From Acidobacteriota bacterium (GTDB taxonomy: Bacteria; Acidobacteriota; Terriglobia; Acidiferrales; UBA7541), in contig PLUM01000028.1 of assembly GCA_003165465.1 (NCBI GenBank), positions 1 to 61,345 on the forward strand: a stretch of 61,345 nt of DNA. The letters are read 5' to 3'. Numbering within the stretch: position 1 is the first letter of the stretch; each line of letters starts with the position of its first letter. The notes under the pieces are model-generated. The model was not told where the DNA came from, did no database searches, and saw only the letters and a list, made by a program, of their open reading frames with translations. Shown piece after piece: positions 8,898 to 17,236 of this stretch. Both the position numbers and the translations under genes were made by a program.

Positions 8898-10562
8898 ATG
8901 AGCGGAATCACACGGCGAGGATTCGTAAAAGGGGCGGCGCTGGCCCCACTGGCGTTCGCCCCATTGACCATGGAAGCGCAGACTAAGGCACCGGGCGATC
9001 GTTTCGATATCGTAGTGGCCGGCGCGGGACACAACAGCCTGATCGCGGCCGCCTATCTGGCCAAGGCCGGCTATCGCTGCCTCGTGCTGGAAGGGCATTC
9101 CGTGATCGGCGGCGGCGTGAAGACCGAAGAACTGACGCTGCCGGGCTTCAAGCACGACACCTGCTCGACGGCGCACAACGGCATTCAGGGCAATCCTCTG
9201 CTGCGCAATGACGAACTCAAGCTGCGCGACTACGGCCTCGAATATCTCTCGCCCGATCCGATCATGCACATGCCGTTTGCCGACGGCAGCTACATTACGC
9301 AGTGGATCGACCTCGATCGCACGGCCGAGGAATTTGGAAAATTTTCGAAGAAGGACGCGGAAGCCTATCGACGCATGTATCACGAGAGCCAGGGCGCGCG
9401 GGACATCCTCGGCGGAGATACGTTCTCGCCGCCGGGCACGGGAAAACCGCTCAGCGAACGCCTCGCCGAGCATCCCATGGGAAAATTCTGGCAGCGCCGG
9501 CTGGCCATGTCCGCCTGGGACGTCATCCGCGAAAATTTTGAGGACGACCACTGCCGTTCCTTCCTGATGGCCACGCCCTGGAGCATGCAGCCGCTGCAGT
9601 ATCCGATGACTGGACGCTCCGCCTATTCGGCGATCCGTACAAGCGCTCGCCAGATGGCCAAGGGCGGATCGGGAATGCTGACCCAGGCGATCGCGCGCTT
9701 CATCGAGGCGCACAACGGCGTGATCCTCACGAAGAAATCCGTCGCGCGCCTGATCGTCGAGGGCGGGAAATGCGTGGGCGTCGAGTGCGCCGATGGCAGT
9801 TCGTATCGTGCGGACAAGGCCGTGCTTTCGACCATGCACATCAAGCATCTGGTCGGGATGGCGCCGCGCGAATTGTGGCCCCAGGATTTTCTCTACGGCG
9901 TGGACACGTGGGAAGGCGAAGTCTCCGAAGTCGTGACGCACTACGCGGTGAAGGAGCCGCCCAAGTTTGCGATCAAGGGCGGCACGATTTCGCCCACCGA
10001 GGCGGCGATCCTTGCAAGTCCGCAACGGCTGCTGCGCTTTGCGTATGACGACGTAGCCGGCATATCGAATATCGACGAGCCGCCGATCTCCGTTTTCTGC
10101 AGCACCGTCGCCGATCCCACGCGCGCCCCTGCCGGGATGCACACCTTAAAAGTGCTCGGCTTCCATCCCTACAATCTCAAGGAGGGCGCGCAGCATTGGG
10201 ACGCCATCAAGAACCAGGTTTCCGACGCGCAACTGGCCTACCTCCGCCGGTTCGCGCCCAACCTGACCGACGACAAAATACTGGCGCGCTTCGTGATGAG
10301 TCCGCTGGACCTCGAACGCAAGAACCCGGCGTTCTGGGAAGGCAGCATCCACGGAGGATCGTCCGATCCGTCGCAATCGGGCGCGATGCGTCCCATGGTG
10401 GGCTGGGCGCAATATCGCATGCCGATTCCGGGGCTGTACCAGACCGGCTGCACGACGTATCCGGGCGGCTCGGTGACGGGCGCTCCGGGACGGAATGCGG
10501 CCACCGTGATGCTCAAGGATTTTGGGACGAGCATCGAGGAAGTGGTAAAGAAGGGGGCCTAA
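8898..10562 (+). CDS. Tat-exported FAD-dependent oxidoreductase, PYROXD2/phytoene-desaturase-like (copy 1)
   Basis: A 554-residue flavoprotein. ATG 8898 follows GGAAGGA. The N-terminus has a twin-arginine signal (SGITRRGFVKGAALAPLA). A Rossmann FAD-binding motif begins at about residue 36 (DIVVAGAGHNSLIAAAYLAK), with the acidic ribose-binding residue in CLVLEG and the second glycine motif SVIGGG. The C-terminal FAD motif is GLYQTGCTTYPGGSVTGAPG near residues 510-530. The order matches PYROXD2 and related carotenoid-desaturase-fold enzymes. The hydrogen donor is unknown. The next gene (10675) is a full-length paralogue, so this is a tandem duplication. Export through Tat is consistent with FAD being loaded in the cytoplasm first. 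Confidence 0.88.
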   Translation: MSGITRRGFVKGAALAPLAFAPLTMEAQTKAPGDRFDIVVAGAGHNSLIAAAYLAKAGYRCLVLEGHSVIGGGVKTEELTLPGFKHDTCSTAHNGIQGNPLLRNDELKLRDYGLEYLSPDPIMHMPFADGSYITQWIDLDRTAEEFGKFSKKDAEAYRRMYHESQGARDILGGDTFSPPGTGKPLSERLAEHPMGKFWQRRLAMSAWDVIRENFEDDHCRSFLMATPWSMQPLQYPMTGRSAYSAIRTSARQMAKGGSGMLTQAIARFIEAHNGVILTKKSVARLIVEGGKCVGVECADGSSYRADKAVLSTMHIKHLVGMAPRELWPQDFLYGVDTWEGEVSEVVTHYAVKEPPKFAIKGGTISPTEAAILASPQRLLRFAYDDVAGISNIDEPPISVFCSTVADPTRAPAGMHTLKVLGFHPYNLKEGAQHWDAIKNQVSDAQLAYLRRFAPNLTDDKILARFVMSPLDLERKNPAFWEGSIHGGSSDPSQSGAMRPMVGWAQYRMPIPGLYQTGCTTYPGGSVTGAPGRNAATVMLKDFGTSIEEVVKKGA

Positions 10563-10588
10563 ATAAAACCTGGATTCAGGGGTTGGCT

Positions 10589-10617
10589 GTAGGGGCACGG
10601 CATTGTCGTGCCCCTAC
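10589..10617. repeat. Intergenic hairpin, family B (GTAGGGGCACG)
   Basis: A perfect 11-bp stem GTAGGGGCACG / CGTGCCCCTAC with a 7-base loop lies between the two FAD oxidoreductase genes. It recurs at 12493 with a 13-bp stem. No T-run follows, so it is called a dispersed hairpin rather than a terminator. Confidence 0.75.
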
Positions 10618-10674
10618 AATCGCGGCGCATGCAAAATGCCGATTCGAACGCGCAAGGAATAACGGGAGGTCCCG

Positions 10675-12375
10675 ATGAGCAAGATCACGCGGCGCGGATT
10701 CGTGAAGAGCGCGGCGCTGGCTCCGCTGGCGCTGAGTTCCATCGGTGAGATGGCGCAAGCCCAGGCCACGCCGCAGGCGGGCCATGCGGGCACGGGAGAC
10801 CGGTTTGACGTGGTCGTTGCCGGCGCGGGACACAACAGCATGATTGCCGCCGCGTACCTGGTCAAGGCCGGCTACAAAGTCGTACTCCTCGAAGGCCGTC
10901 CAACCGTTGGCGGCGGCGTGAAGACCGCGCAGTTCACGCTGCGCGGCTTCAAGCACGATACCTGCTCAACAGCGCACAACTCCATCCAAGACAATCCCAT
11001 GCTCCGGGATAACGAAATCAACCTGAGCGAGTACGGCCTCGAATACGTCTATCCCGATCCCGTCTATCACATGCCGTTTGCCGACGGCACGTACATCACG
11101 CAATGGCGCGATCTGGACCGCACCTGCGCGGAACTCGCCAAATTTTCGAAAAAAGACGCGGCCGCCTACCGGCGTATGTATGCCGAATACGAATCCGTGT
11201 CGCCCATGTTCGAAGCGGTCACGTTTGCGCCCATCGGATTCGGCAAATCGCTGAACGAGCGCCTCGCCGAGCATCCGAAGGGAAAATTGTGGCAGCGGCT
11301 GACGGCCATGTCCTGCTGGGAAATTATCCGCGCCAATTTCGAGGACGAGCATTGCCGCGCGTTCATGATGGGCTGCCCGCTGCCGGTGCAGCCGGTCATC
11401 AATCCCATGACAGGCCGCTCGGCCTACGGCATTTTCGCGCAGCAGCGGCACAGCCGGCCGATTCCCAAGGGCGGTTCGGGCATGTTGACGGAAGCGCTCG
11501 CGAAATATATCGAGGCCCACGGCGGCGTGATCCTCACGAACAAGGCCATCGCCAGGCTGATCGTGGAAAACGCGCGCTGCGTCGGCGTCGAATGCGTTGA
11601 CGGCTCCGCGTATCGCTGCGACAAAGCGGTGCTATCGACGATCCACATCAAGCACCTGGTCGATATGGCGCCGCGCGAGTTGTGGGGTCAGGACTTCATC
11701 GACGGCGTCGACACGTGGCAGGCCGAGGTGCAGATGTTCGTCGTGAATTACGCGACGACCGAGCCTCCCACGTATCCGGTTGCGGAAGGCGTCATCAAGC
11801 CGGCCAATTCCGGCCTCGTGGCGCGGCCGGACTGCGCGCTGCGCGTGGCCTACGATTTCGCGCGCTCGGTCGTGAATCTGGAAGAGCCGCCGCTGGCGGT
11901 GCATTGCACGACCTCGGCCGATCCGACGCGTGCGCCCGCCGGCATGCACACCATCAAGCTTGTTGGCTGGCAGCCCTACGAATTAAAGGAAGGCCCTGAG
12001 CACTGGGACGTGATCAAGAAGCAGGTGGCCGACACGTGCCTGAATTACCTGCGCCGGTTTTCGCCAAACCTCACCGACGATAAAATTCTGGCCGAAGTCA
12101 TTCAGAGCCCGCTCGACCTGGAGCGCATGAATCCGCACAATTGGCACGGCAGTTGCCACGCTGGCGCGCAAAGCCCGGCGCAGTCCGGCGCGTTGCGGCC
12201 CATGGCTGGATGGTCGCAATATCGCATGCCCATTCCCGGGCTTTACCAGACCGGCGCATGTACCTACCCCGGCGGTTCCGTCACGGGCGCTCCGGGACGC
12301 AACGCGGCCGTCGTGATGCTCAAGGATTTTGGGACGAGCATCGAGCAGGTTGTCGGCAAGACAAAGAAGGCGTGA
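10675..12375 (+). CDS. Tat-exported FAD-dependent oxidoreductase, PYROXD2/phytoene-desaturase-like (copy 2)
   Basis: A 566-residue paralogue of the preceding gene, with ATG 10675 behind a clear GGGAGG site. The twin-arginine signal is SKITRRGFVKSAALAPLAL; the FAD motif is VVVAGAGHNSMIAAAYLVK (residues about 46-64) and the C-terminal motif GLYQTGACTYPGGSVTGAPG. The two proteins align throughout and share the exact motif LTDDKILA near residue 455. This copy has a slightly longer signal-to-domain linker (QATPQAGHAGTGD). The 112-base gap between copies carries a hairpin repeat but no terminator, so they may be co-transcribed. Different substrates or a heteromeric enzyme are both possible. Confidence 0.88.
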   Translation: MSKITRRGFVKSAALAPLALSSIGEMAQAQATPQAGHAGTGDRFDVVVAGAGHNSMIAAAYLVKAGYKVVLLEGRPTVGGGVKTAQFTLRGFKHDTCSTAHNSIQDNPMLRDNEINLSEYGLEYVYPDPVYHMPFADGTYITQWRDLDRTCAELAKFSKKDAAAYRRMYAEYESVSPMFEAVTFAPIGFGKSLNERLAEHPKGKLWQRLTAMSCWEIIRANFEDEHCRAFMMGCPLPVQPVINPMTGRSAYGIFAQQRHSRPIPKGGSGMLTEALAKYIEAHGGVILTNKAIARLIVENARCVGVECVDGSAYRCDKAVLSTIHIKHLVDMAPRELWGQDFIDGVDTWQAEVQMFVVNYATTEPPTYPVAEGVIKPANSGLVARPDCALRVAYDFARSVVNLEEPPLAVHCTTSADPTRAPAGMHTIKLVGWQPYELKEGPEHWDVIKKQVADTCLNYLRRFSPNLTDDKILAEVIQSPLDLERMNPHNWHGSCHAGAQSPAQSGALRPMAGWSQYRMPIPGLYQTGACTYPGGSVTGAPGRNAAVVMLKDFGTSIEQVVGKTKKA

Positions 12376-12408
12376 ACGTACTGGAACGCGTTGCATGATC
12401 TGACGAAA

Positions 12409-12627
12409 AGCCCCGCCTCTGAAGAGGCGGGCTACAGCAACCCACCACTACCTACGCAAATATTGATAAAACCGCTGGTTCAAAGGCTCGCCGTAGGGGC
12501 ACGGCATTGCCGTGCCCCTACAACCGAGGAGTCAGCAAAATGTGAAGTCATTTATCGAAAAATACAGAGATCCAAGTCAGGATTGTGAGAAATGCGGGCT
12601 AAGCAGGGCAGGCTCTTCCGCCTGCCC
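12409..12627. repeat. Cluster of three different intergenic hairpins
   Basis: Within the convergent gap there are three snap-back elements: CCCGCCTC/GAGGCGGG at 12412-12431, a 13-bp stem GTAGGGGCACGGC/GCCGTGCCCCTAC at 12493-12521 (same family as 10589), and GGGCAGGC/GCCTGCCC at 12606-12627. All three lie between genes pointing at each other, so they may double as bidirectional terminators, but none has a clear T-run. Confidence 0.7.
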
Positions 12628-12640
12628 CGCCAGCTACGTA

Positions 12641-13903
12641 CTACAAATCCGCTCCCAGAATCTTCGCCGCCCAGTCCGGGAACACGACGGGCCGCGACGT
12701 GCGCGGTCCGCCCGCGTTGGAGGCCTGCACGTGCCCTGTGCCCTCGACCATGTCGCACTTCGAGTTCACTGCAGCCTTGTAGAGCTTTAGGGAGCCGGCC
12801 GGGTCCATGATCCGGTCATCCTTGCTGTAGCCGATCAACATGGGGACTTCGATCTTGCTGGCTCGGCCGTCGAGATTGTAGTCGTCGAGTTTCTTTCGCG
12901 CGTCGGCCAGATCTTTCGCTCCAATGATCCAGCGCACGCGCTCCTGAATCGGCGGATAGTATTCGAACAGGTCCGATTTCAGATCGTACGAGCCGCTGCT
13001 CATGAACGCGGCCTTGATGCGCTTCTCGCCGCTGGCGGCTCGCGGCACGCCGTATCCTCCCATGCTGATTCCCTGCATGCCCACGCGCGTGGCGTCCACA
13101 TCCGAACGCGTTTCCAGGTAATCGATCATGGCTTTCGCGACTCGTTCGGTATCCGCGGGCAGGTGCAGGTCCTTTATTCGCAGCGCGCCGCCTTGTCCCG
13201 GAAAATCGACGGCCAGATACGCCATGCCCCGTGCTATGTACGCGCCTGAGTTCAGAATCGTGGATTCGGCCATGGTGTCCGCGCCCTGGAACGGAATCAC
13301 GACGGGGAACTTCTTCCCTTGCGGATTGTTCGGCTTGCGGAAATATCCGTCCAGCATTTTCCCTTCGTAGTTGACCTGCACGCGCTCGAACTGCGGCCGC
13401 GTCATCTTCCAGGCTTTGTCAAACGTGTCCCGCATCTTCTTGTACGTGATCATCATGCGCGGTTCATCGACGGGCTGCGGCCAGCACGCTTCGCGATAGA
13501 AGTTCGACGCGCGGAGATAGTATTCGTTGGCCGTGATCTTGTAGCCCTCGGCGGCCGACTTATCGGCCAGTTTCTCGTTGCGTTCCGCGACGCGCGTCCA
13601 TTCCTCGATCCACGATTCCAGATTGAACGGCTTCATGCGCTGCGCGACTTCCAGCGCGTCCGCGTCGCTCGTGTACATGGTCTGCGTCATGCGGATTTCG
13701 AGCTGGCCGCCGCCCGGCAATCCTTTTGCCGGATAGAGCTCTTCTTCCGACCTGCCGCCGATCGCGCCCTTTTTTCCGCCTTCGGCGCTGGCATCCTGCG
13801 CGAGCGCGGTCGAGCCAAACACTTTGGCCATCACCGGAAAACCGACTGCCGCCAAGCCCCACTTGACCAAGCCTCTGCGGCTTACGTTCAACAAGGAATC
13901 CAT
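12641..13903 (-). CDS. Tat-exported alpha/beta hydrolase (paralogue of the one at 7206)
   Basis: A 420-residue protein. I chose ATG 13903 because GGAG lies 8 bases upstream and the protein then begins MDSLLNVSRRGLVKWGLAAV, a twin-arginine signal; a start 18 bases earlier (13921) is possible. The nucleophile elbow is G278-I-S280-M-G282, the acid lies in GYSKDDRIMD and the base in EGTGHVQ. A helical region with NEYYLRASNFYREACWPQPV matches the cap segment of the hydrolase at 7206 (AREAYFLAAHLYAGAQWPIF). The family resembles FrsA/DHPON-hydrolase-type enzymes. It is convergent with the FAD oxidoreductase genes and divergent from the second DUF6152 pair. Confidence 0.85.
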   Translation of the reverse strand: MDSLLNVSRRGLVKWGLAAVGFPVMAKVFGSTALAQDASAEGGKKGAIGGRSEEELYPAKGLPGGGQLEIRMTQTMYTSDADALEVAQRMKPFNLESWIEEWTRVAERNEKLADKSAAEGYKITANEYYLRASNFYREACWPQPVDEPRMMITYKKMRDTFDKAWKMTRPQFERVQVNYEGKMLDGYFRKPNNPQGKKFPVVIPFQGADTMAESTILNSGAYIARGMAYLAVDFPGQGGALRIKDLHLPADTERVAKAMIDYLETRSDVDATRVGMQGISMGGYGVPRAASGEKRIKAAFMSSGSYDLKSDLFEYYPPIQERVRWIIGAKDLADARKKLDDYNLDGRASKIEVPMLIGYSKDDRIMDPAGSLKLYKAAVNSKCDMVEGTGHVQASNAGGPRTSRPVVFPDWAAKILGADL

Positions 13904-14292
13904 ATCATCGTCTCCATTCATCGCGCGGATTTCGAACCTTGGAATGAACTCTACAAACGCTACTGCATCACGATCTATGAGACTGTGCTCGGAGGAGACA
14001 CGGTTTCACACAATTTCAAACCGGCACCTTACCGGAATTTCGCGCTGCTTACGGCATAAATTAAGCTAATTTCTTAAAAACATACGGCAGGGCCCATTGC
14101 CTGTCAAGCCGCGCTTTCCGAGCCTTTCTCTCAGTCACATTCACCATTACTTTAACTCGCCTATTGCTTATATCGCTCCCACCTCAGCGCAAAGATTCCG
14201 CATATTCTCACCGCATGCCATGTGGGTATTTTGATTGACAGCCACGACGGAACAGTGCGAAACTCCGCGCCAACGGGAGGAATTCAACCACC
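13904..14292. other. Divergent intergenic region, no gene found
   Basis: 389 bases between the divergent hydrolase and DUF6152 genes. A TTGACA at about 14234 lies 59 bases before the DUF6152 start, but no good -10 box is spaced from it. I see no open frame with coding character, no RNA gene and no member of the palindrome families. Confidence 0.5.
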
Positions 14293-14694
14293 ATGAGGAA
14301 TGTCCTGCTTGCCGCTGCCTTTGCTGCCATGTGCCTATTTTTGCTTTCGGGTCCTGCGCTTGCGCATCATGGAAGCGCAGCCTACGACCAGACCCATCCG
14401 CTGACACTAAAGGGAACGGTGAAGGAATTTCAATTCATCCAGCCGCACCCGCTCATCACACTTGAAGTGAAGGACGATCAGGGCGCCGTCAGCGAATGGT
14501 CCGTAGAGATGACGGCTCCAAACCATTTGATCCATTTCGGCTGGAATGGAAAGAAACTGAAACCCGGCGACGAGATCACTGTTACCGGCCTTCCCGCGAA
14601 GAACGGCCTGAAAGTTTTGAATCTACGAAAAATTTCCCGTGCCACCGGCGAGGAAATCCCTCTGGGCCCGCCTCCCGAACCAGGCCAGCAATAA
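14293..14694 (+). CDS. DUF6152 family secreted protein (copy 2)
   Basis: A 133-residue protein with a GGGAGGA ribosome site before ATG 14293, a signal peptide (MRNVLLAAAFAAMCLFLL, cleaved near ALA) and the family's His-His-Gly at the mature start (AHHGSAAYDQTHPLTLKGTV). It matches copy 1 at 1282 along its length, with the shared motif LKGTVKEFQFIQPHPLITLE. The partner gene starts 46 bases downstream, so the two are almost certainly one transcript. Function unknown; the exported His pair could bind a metal, which is speculation. Confidence 0.88.
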   Translation: MRNVLLAAAFAAMCLFLLSGPALAHHGSAAYDQTHPLTLKGTVKEFQFIQPHPLITLEVKDDQGAVSEWSVEMTAPNHLIHFGWNGKKLKPGDEITVTGLPAKNGLKVLNLRKISRATGEEIPLGPPPEPGQQ

Positions 14695-14740
14695 ATCCGC
14701 GAATTTCGATTCGATCCGAACGACAGGAGGATTTCCAGAT

Positions 14741-15559
14741 ATGCGGAAATGTTGTGTAGGACAGACTCTGGCTCTTGCGGCGACGCTGATCTTTTCGTCC
14801 GGATTGGGCGCGCAAACCGCTCCAAAAATAGCCGCAAAAGCCGAGAAATCGGCCGCGTCTCAGGCAGTTCCCCGGATGGCGGACGGCGCGCCGGATTTTT
14901 CCGGCGTTTGGGAGGGTCACATGCCGGCCAGCACGCGCCGCTGGGCCATCTATTCGTTTACGGGAGATATCCCGGCCATGACGCCCTGGGGGAAATCGCA
15001 GTACGAGGCGACGAAGCCATCCTGGGGGCCGCGCGCCGTCGAGGATTCCACCGACATGGTCAATCCCACAACCGGCAACGAAATCGGATGCTTCCCTACC
15101 GGCGTTCCGCGAATTTATGTGCAGCCTTTCCCGCTGGAAATTATTCAAATTCCGGGCCGCGTGGTCGAGCTCTTTGAATTCAATCATTTCGTCCGGCAGA
15201 TTTATACGAACGGCGCTCACGAACACGCCAAGGACCTGGATCCCACATGGATGGGCGATTCGGTGGGCTGGTGGGAGGGCGATACGCTGGTGATCGACTC
15301 GATTGGGTTCAACGACAAGACGTGGCTGGACCGCGCCGGGCTTCCGCATTCCGATCAGCTCCACGTGGTGGAACGCATCACGCGCCCCAAGCGCGACGCG
15401 CTCGTCGTGCACATCGTGATCGACGATCCGAAAACGTATGCAAAAACCTGGGAAGGCGAACGCATCTACCAGCTCGAACCCGACTGGAAGCTGACGGAAA
15501 TGATCTGCGAGGACAACATCACGTTTAACGATCTCAAGAAGGCGGGAAAAGAGCAGTAG
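14741..15559 (+). CDS. Secreted DUF6152-partner protein (copy 2)
   Basis: A 272-residue exported protein. ATG 14741 has AGGAGG upstream and gives a proper signal peptide (MRKCCVGQTLALAATLIFSS); the frame is open further upstream but without a ribosome site. The mature domain starts at DGAPDFSGVWEGH and repeats the landmarks of copy 1: GVPRIYVQPFPLEIIQ, WWEGDTLVIDSIGFNDKTWL and HSDQLHVVERI. It differs by a longer insertion around PTTGNEIGCF. The function is unknown; conservation of the pair argues for a joint role. Confidence 0.88.
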   Translation: MRKCCVGQTLALAATLIFSSGLGAQTAPKIAAKAEKSAASQAVPRMADGAPDFSGVWEGHMPASTRRWAIYSFTGDIPAMTPWGKSQYEATKPSWGPRAVEDSTDMVNPTTGNEIGCFPTGVPRIYVQPFPLEIIQIPGRVVELFEFNHFVRQIYTNGAHEHAKDLDPTWMGDSVGWWEGDTLVIDSIGFNDKTWLDRAGLPHSDQLHVVERITRPKRDALVVHIVIDDPKTYAKTWEGERIYQLEPDWKLTEMICEDNITFNDLKKAGKEQ

Positions 15560-15573
15560 CGGAAAAGAATTTT

Positions 15574-15652
15574 AGTAACGCGGGCTTCAGCCTGCGGGGT
15601 TTGGTTTAGTGCTTGCAGGAACCAAAACCCGCAGGCTGAAGCCCGCGCTACT
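15574..15652. repeat. Intergenic palindrome, family A (well preserved copy)
   Basis: AGTAACGCGGGCTTCAGCCT on the left and AGGCTGAAGCCCGCGCTACT on the right are near-perfect inverted arms around a spacer with TTTAGTGCTTGCAGGAACCA. It sits between convergent genes (stops at 15559 and 15677) and may help to terminate both. Confidence 0.88.
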
Positions 15653-15676
15653 TTATTTTGCAACAATCCCATCTAG

Positions 15677-16873
15677 CTAGTGCACGTTCTTATCGAGCCA
15701 CTGCGCGAAAAACTTGGCGACTTCATCGCTGTTTTTATCGAGCATCAGCTCATGCTCGTTGCCCGTGATGCCCACATCCTCGAGCTTCACGTATTGCGTT
15801 TTCACGCCGGCCTGATTGAGCCATTTGGGAATGCAGGAATCGAATACGCGGTGGTAGCTCGCCTGCGTGGAAACGTCCAGCACCGGAATGTCCTTCATGT
15901 TCACAAGCTTGTGCGCCGGCTCCTTCTGCAAATAACACGGCACCGTATCCGGGTCGTCCGCCTTTTCTTCGAGCACGGGCTGCAATTCGGCGGGATCGCT
16001 GACCGGCGGATCGTAATGCAGTGGAAGCGACGTCACGCCCCAGGTGTAACTCCCCGGCCCGCTGTAGGCGATCTTGGCGATATCTACGTTCTTGATTTGC
16101 GGGCCGCCCGGCTCGGCGGAGATGATCGCTTTCACGAGCTTCGGCCGCGCGTCCGCAACCTGCCAGCCGAATTCCCCGCCCTGCGAGTGAGTAATCAGGA
16201 TCACGGGAGTTCCAATCTTCTCGAGCAAGGCGATGTGCGCATCCAGATTCAGCTTGGCCTGTTTTCCGCCCTGCAGAAATTGTACCTGCGTCCGCGCGAA
16301 ATCGTCGAATACCGGATCGCCCATCTTCCCTTTGTTTGGGCCGTCTCCGGGCCATTGCGTGAATTTCTTGGCCTGCGGCCAGTTCCCTTGCGCGCCAATG
16401 TCGGTCCAAATCTGCTCGAGCTGGAGAGCCGTGCGAATGGTCAGCGTGCCGTCGCCATCCGCGACCGGATTGTAGGACGACCGGCCGCGCGCCGGAAAAT
16501 CCACCATGTAAATCGTATAGCCCTGCTTAAGGAAAAAGTAGGCCCAGCCCGGACGCCCGTCCGGCGTCTGCAGCCAATCCGTGCCGGTCTGTCCCGCGCC
16601 ATGAAAGAAAACAATCGGATACGGATGGCGTATTTTTTTCGGCACCATCACTTCGACGTATTCCGCGCCGTCCATGACTTCCTTGCCGGGCGCGCCCACA
16701 TACTGCCCGCCCACGTAGAAGAAGCCGGTGCTCGCGACGTCCGCCGTGGAAAATGTGTGGATCGATGAGGGAGGCGCGCCGGCAGCGCGACTCTGCGCAC
16801 TAGCCGCGGAACAAACACCCAGGAGAGCAATTAACAATACGGACAGCATGACAATCCATGTCCTCATTTTCAT
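15677..16873 (-). CDS. Secreted alpha/beta hydrolase (esterase-like)
   Basis: A 398-residue protein with AAGGGGA upstream of ATG 16873 and a Sec signal peptide (residues 1-26, ending SAASAQS). The core shows the oxyanion strand PIVFFHGAGQTGTDW, then VDFPARGRSSY, the nucleophile in LITHSQGGEFG (a T-H-S-Q-G elbow), and a C-terminal His in ITGNEHELMLD. This differs from the two Tat-exported hydrolases by family and export route. An insertion between the oxyanion strand and the nucleophile (about residues 140-210) probably forms a lid. Substrate unknown. Conserved cysteines in VPCYLQKEP and FDSCIPKW could form a disulfide. Confidence 0.85.
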   Translation of the reverse strand: MKMRTWIVMLSVLLIALLGVCSAASAQSRAAGAPPSSIHTFSTADVASTGFFYVGGQYVGAPGKEVMDGAEYVEVMVPKKIRHPYPIVFFHGAGQTGTDWLQTPDGRPGWAYFFLKQGYTIYMVDFPARGRSSYNPVADGDGTLTIRTALQLEQIWTDIGAQGNWPQAKKFTQWPGDGPNKGKMGDPVFDDFARTQVQFLQGGKQAKLNLDAHIALLEKIGTPVILITHSQGGEFGWQVADARPKLVKAIISAEPGGPQIKNVDIAKIAYSGPGSYTWGVTSLPLHYDPPVSDPAELQPVLEEKADDPDTVPCYLQKEPAHKLVNMKDIPVLDVSTQASYHRVFDSCIPKWLNQAGVKTQYVKLEDVGITGNEHELMLDKNSDEVAKFFAQWLDKNVH

Positions 16874-17010
16874 AATTCATCCCCTTTATGTGCAACGTAT
16901 GCCAGGAAGTTTTTAATGAAATACCGTTCGGTGGGAGTATACAACACCCGCGCCGCGCCGAACGGTCCGCACCGCTTCGAAAATTAATTTCGCGTGGGTA
17001 GATGATTTCC

Positions 17011-17091
17011 AGTAGCACAGGCTTCAGCCTGTGTTATTTTGACTTTAATTTGCCGCAAATCAAAACCACACAGGCTGAAGCCTGTGCTACT
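17011..17091. repeat. Intergenic palindrome, family A (CACAGGCTTCA variant)
   Basis: AGTAGCACAGGCTTCAGCCT and AGGCTGAAGCCTGTGCTACT are perfect inverted 20-mers around a spacer with TTTTGACTTTAATTTGCCGC, almost the same as at 7034. The rest of the 16874-17236 gap shows no gene; the XDH-family operon ends on one side and the secreted hydrolase starts on the other. Confidence 0.9.
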
Positions 17092-17236
17092 CAAAATCTT
17101 CCCACTACGTTTTTCTGTTTGTCTTTATTCGCGGCAGAAAATAAAACAAATCGATTCACGGAAGTCATTTTCGGGGAGCATATCTCGAATCGCTCAGCGG
17201 GCCGCGCGATTGCCGCGCAGCCCGCATCACGAGCCA

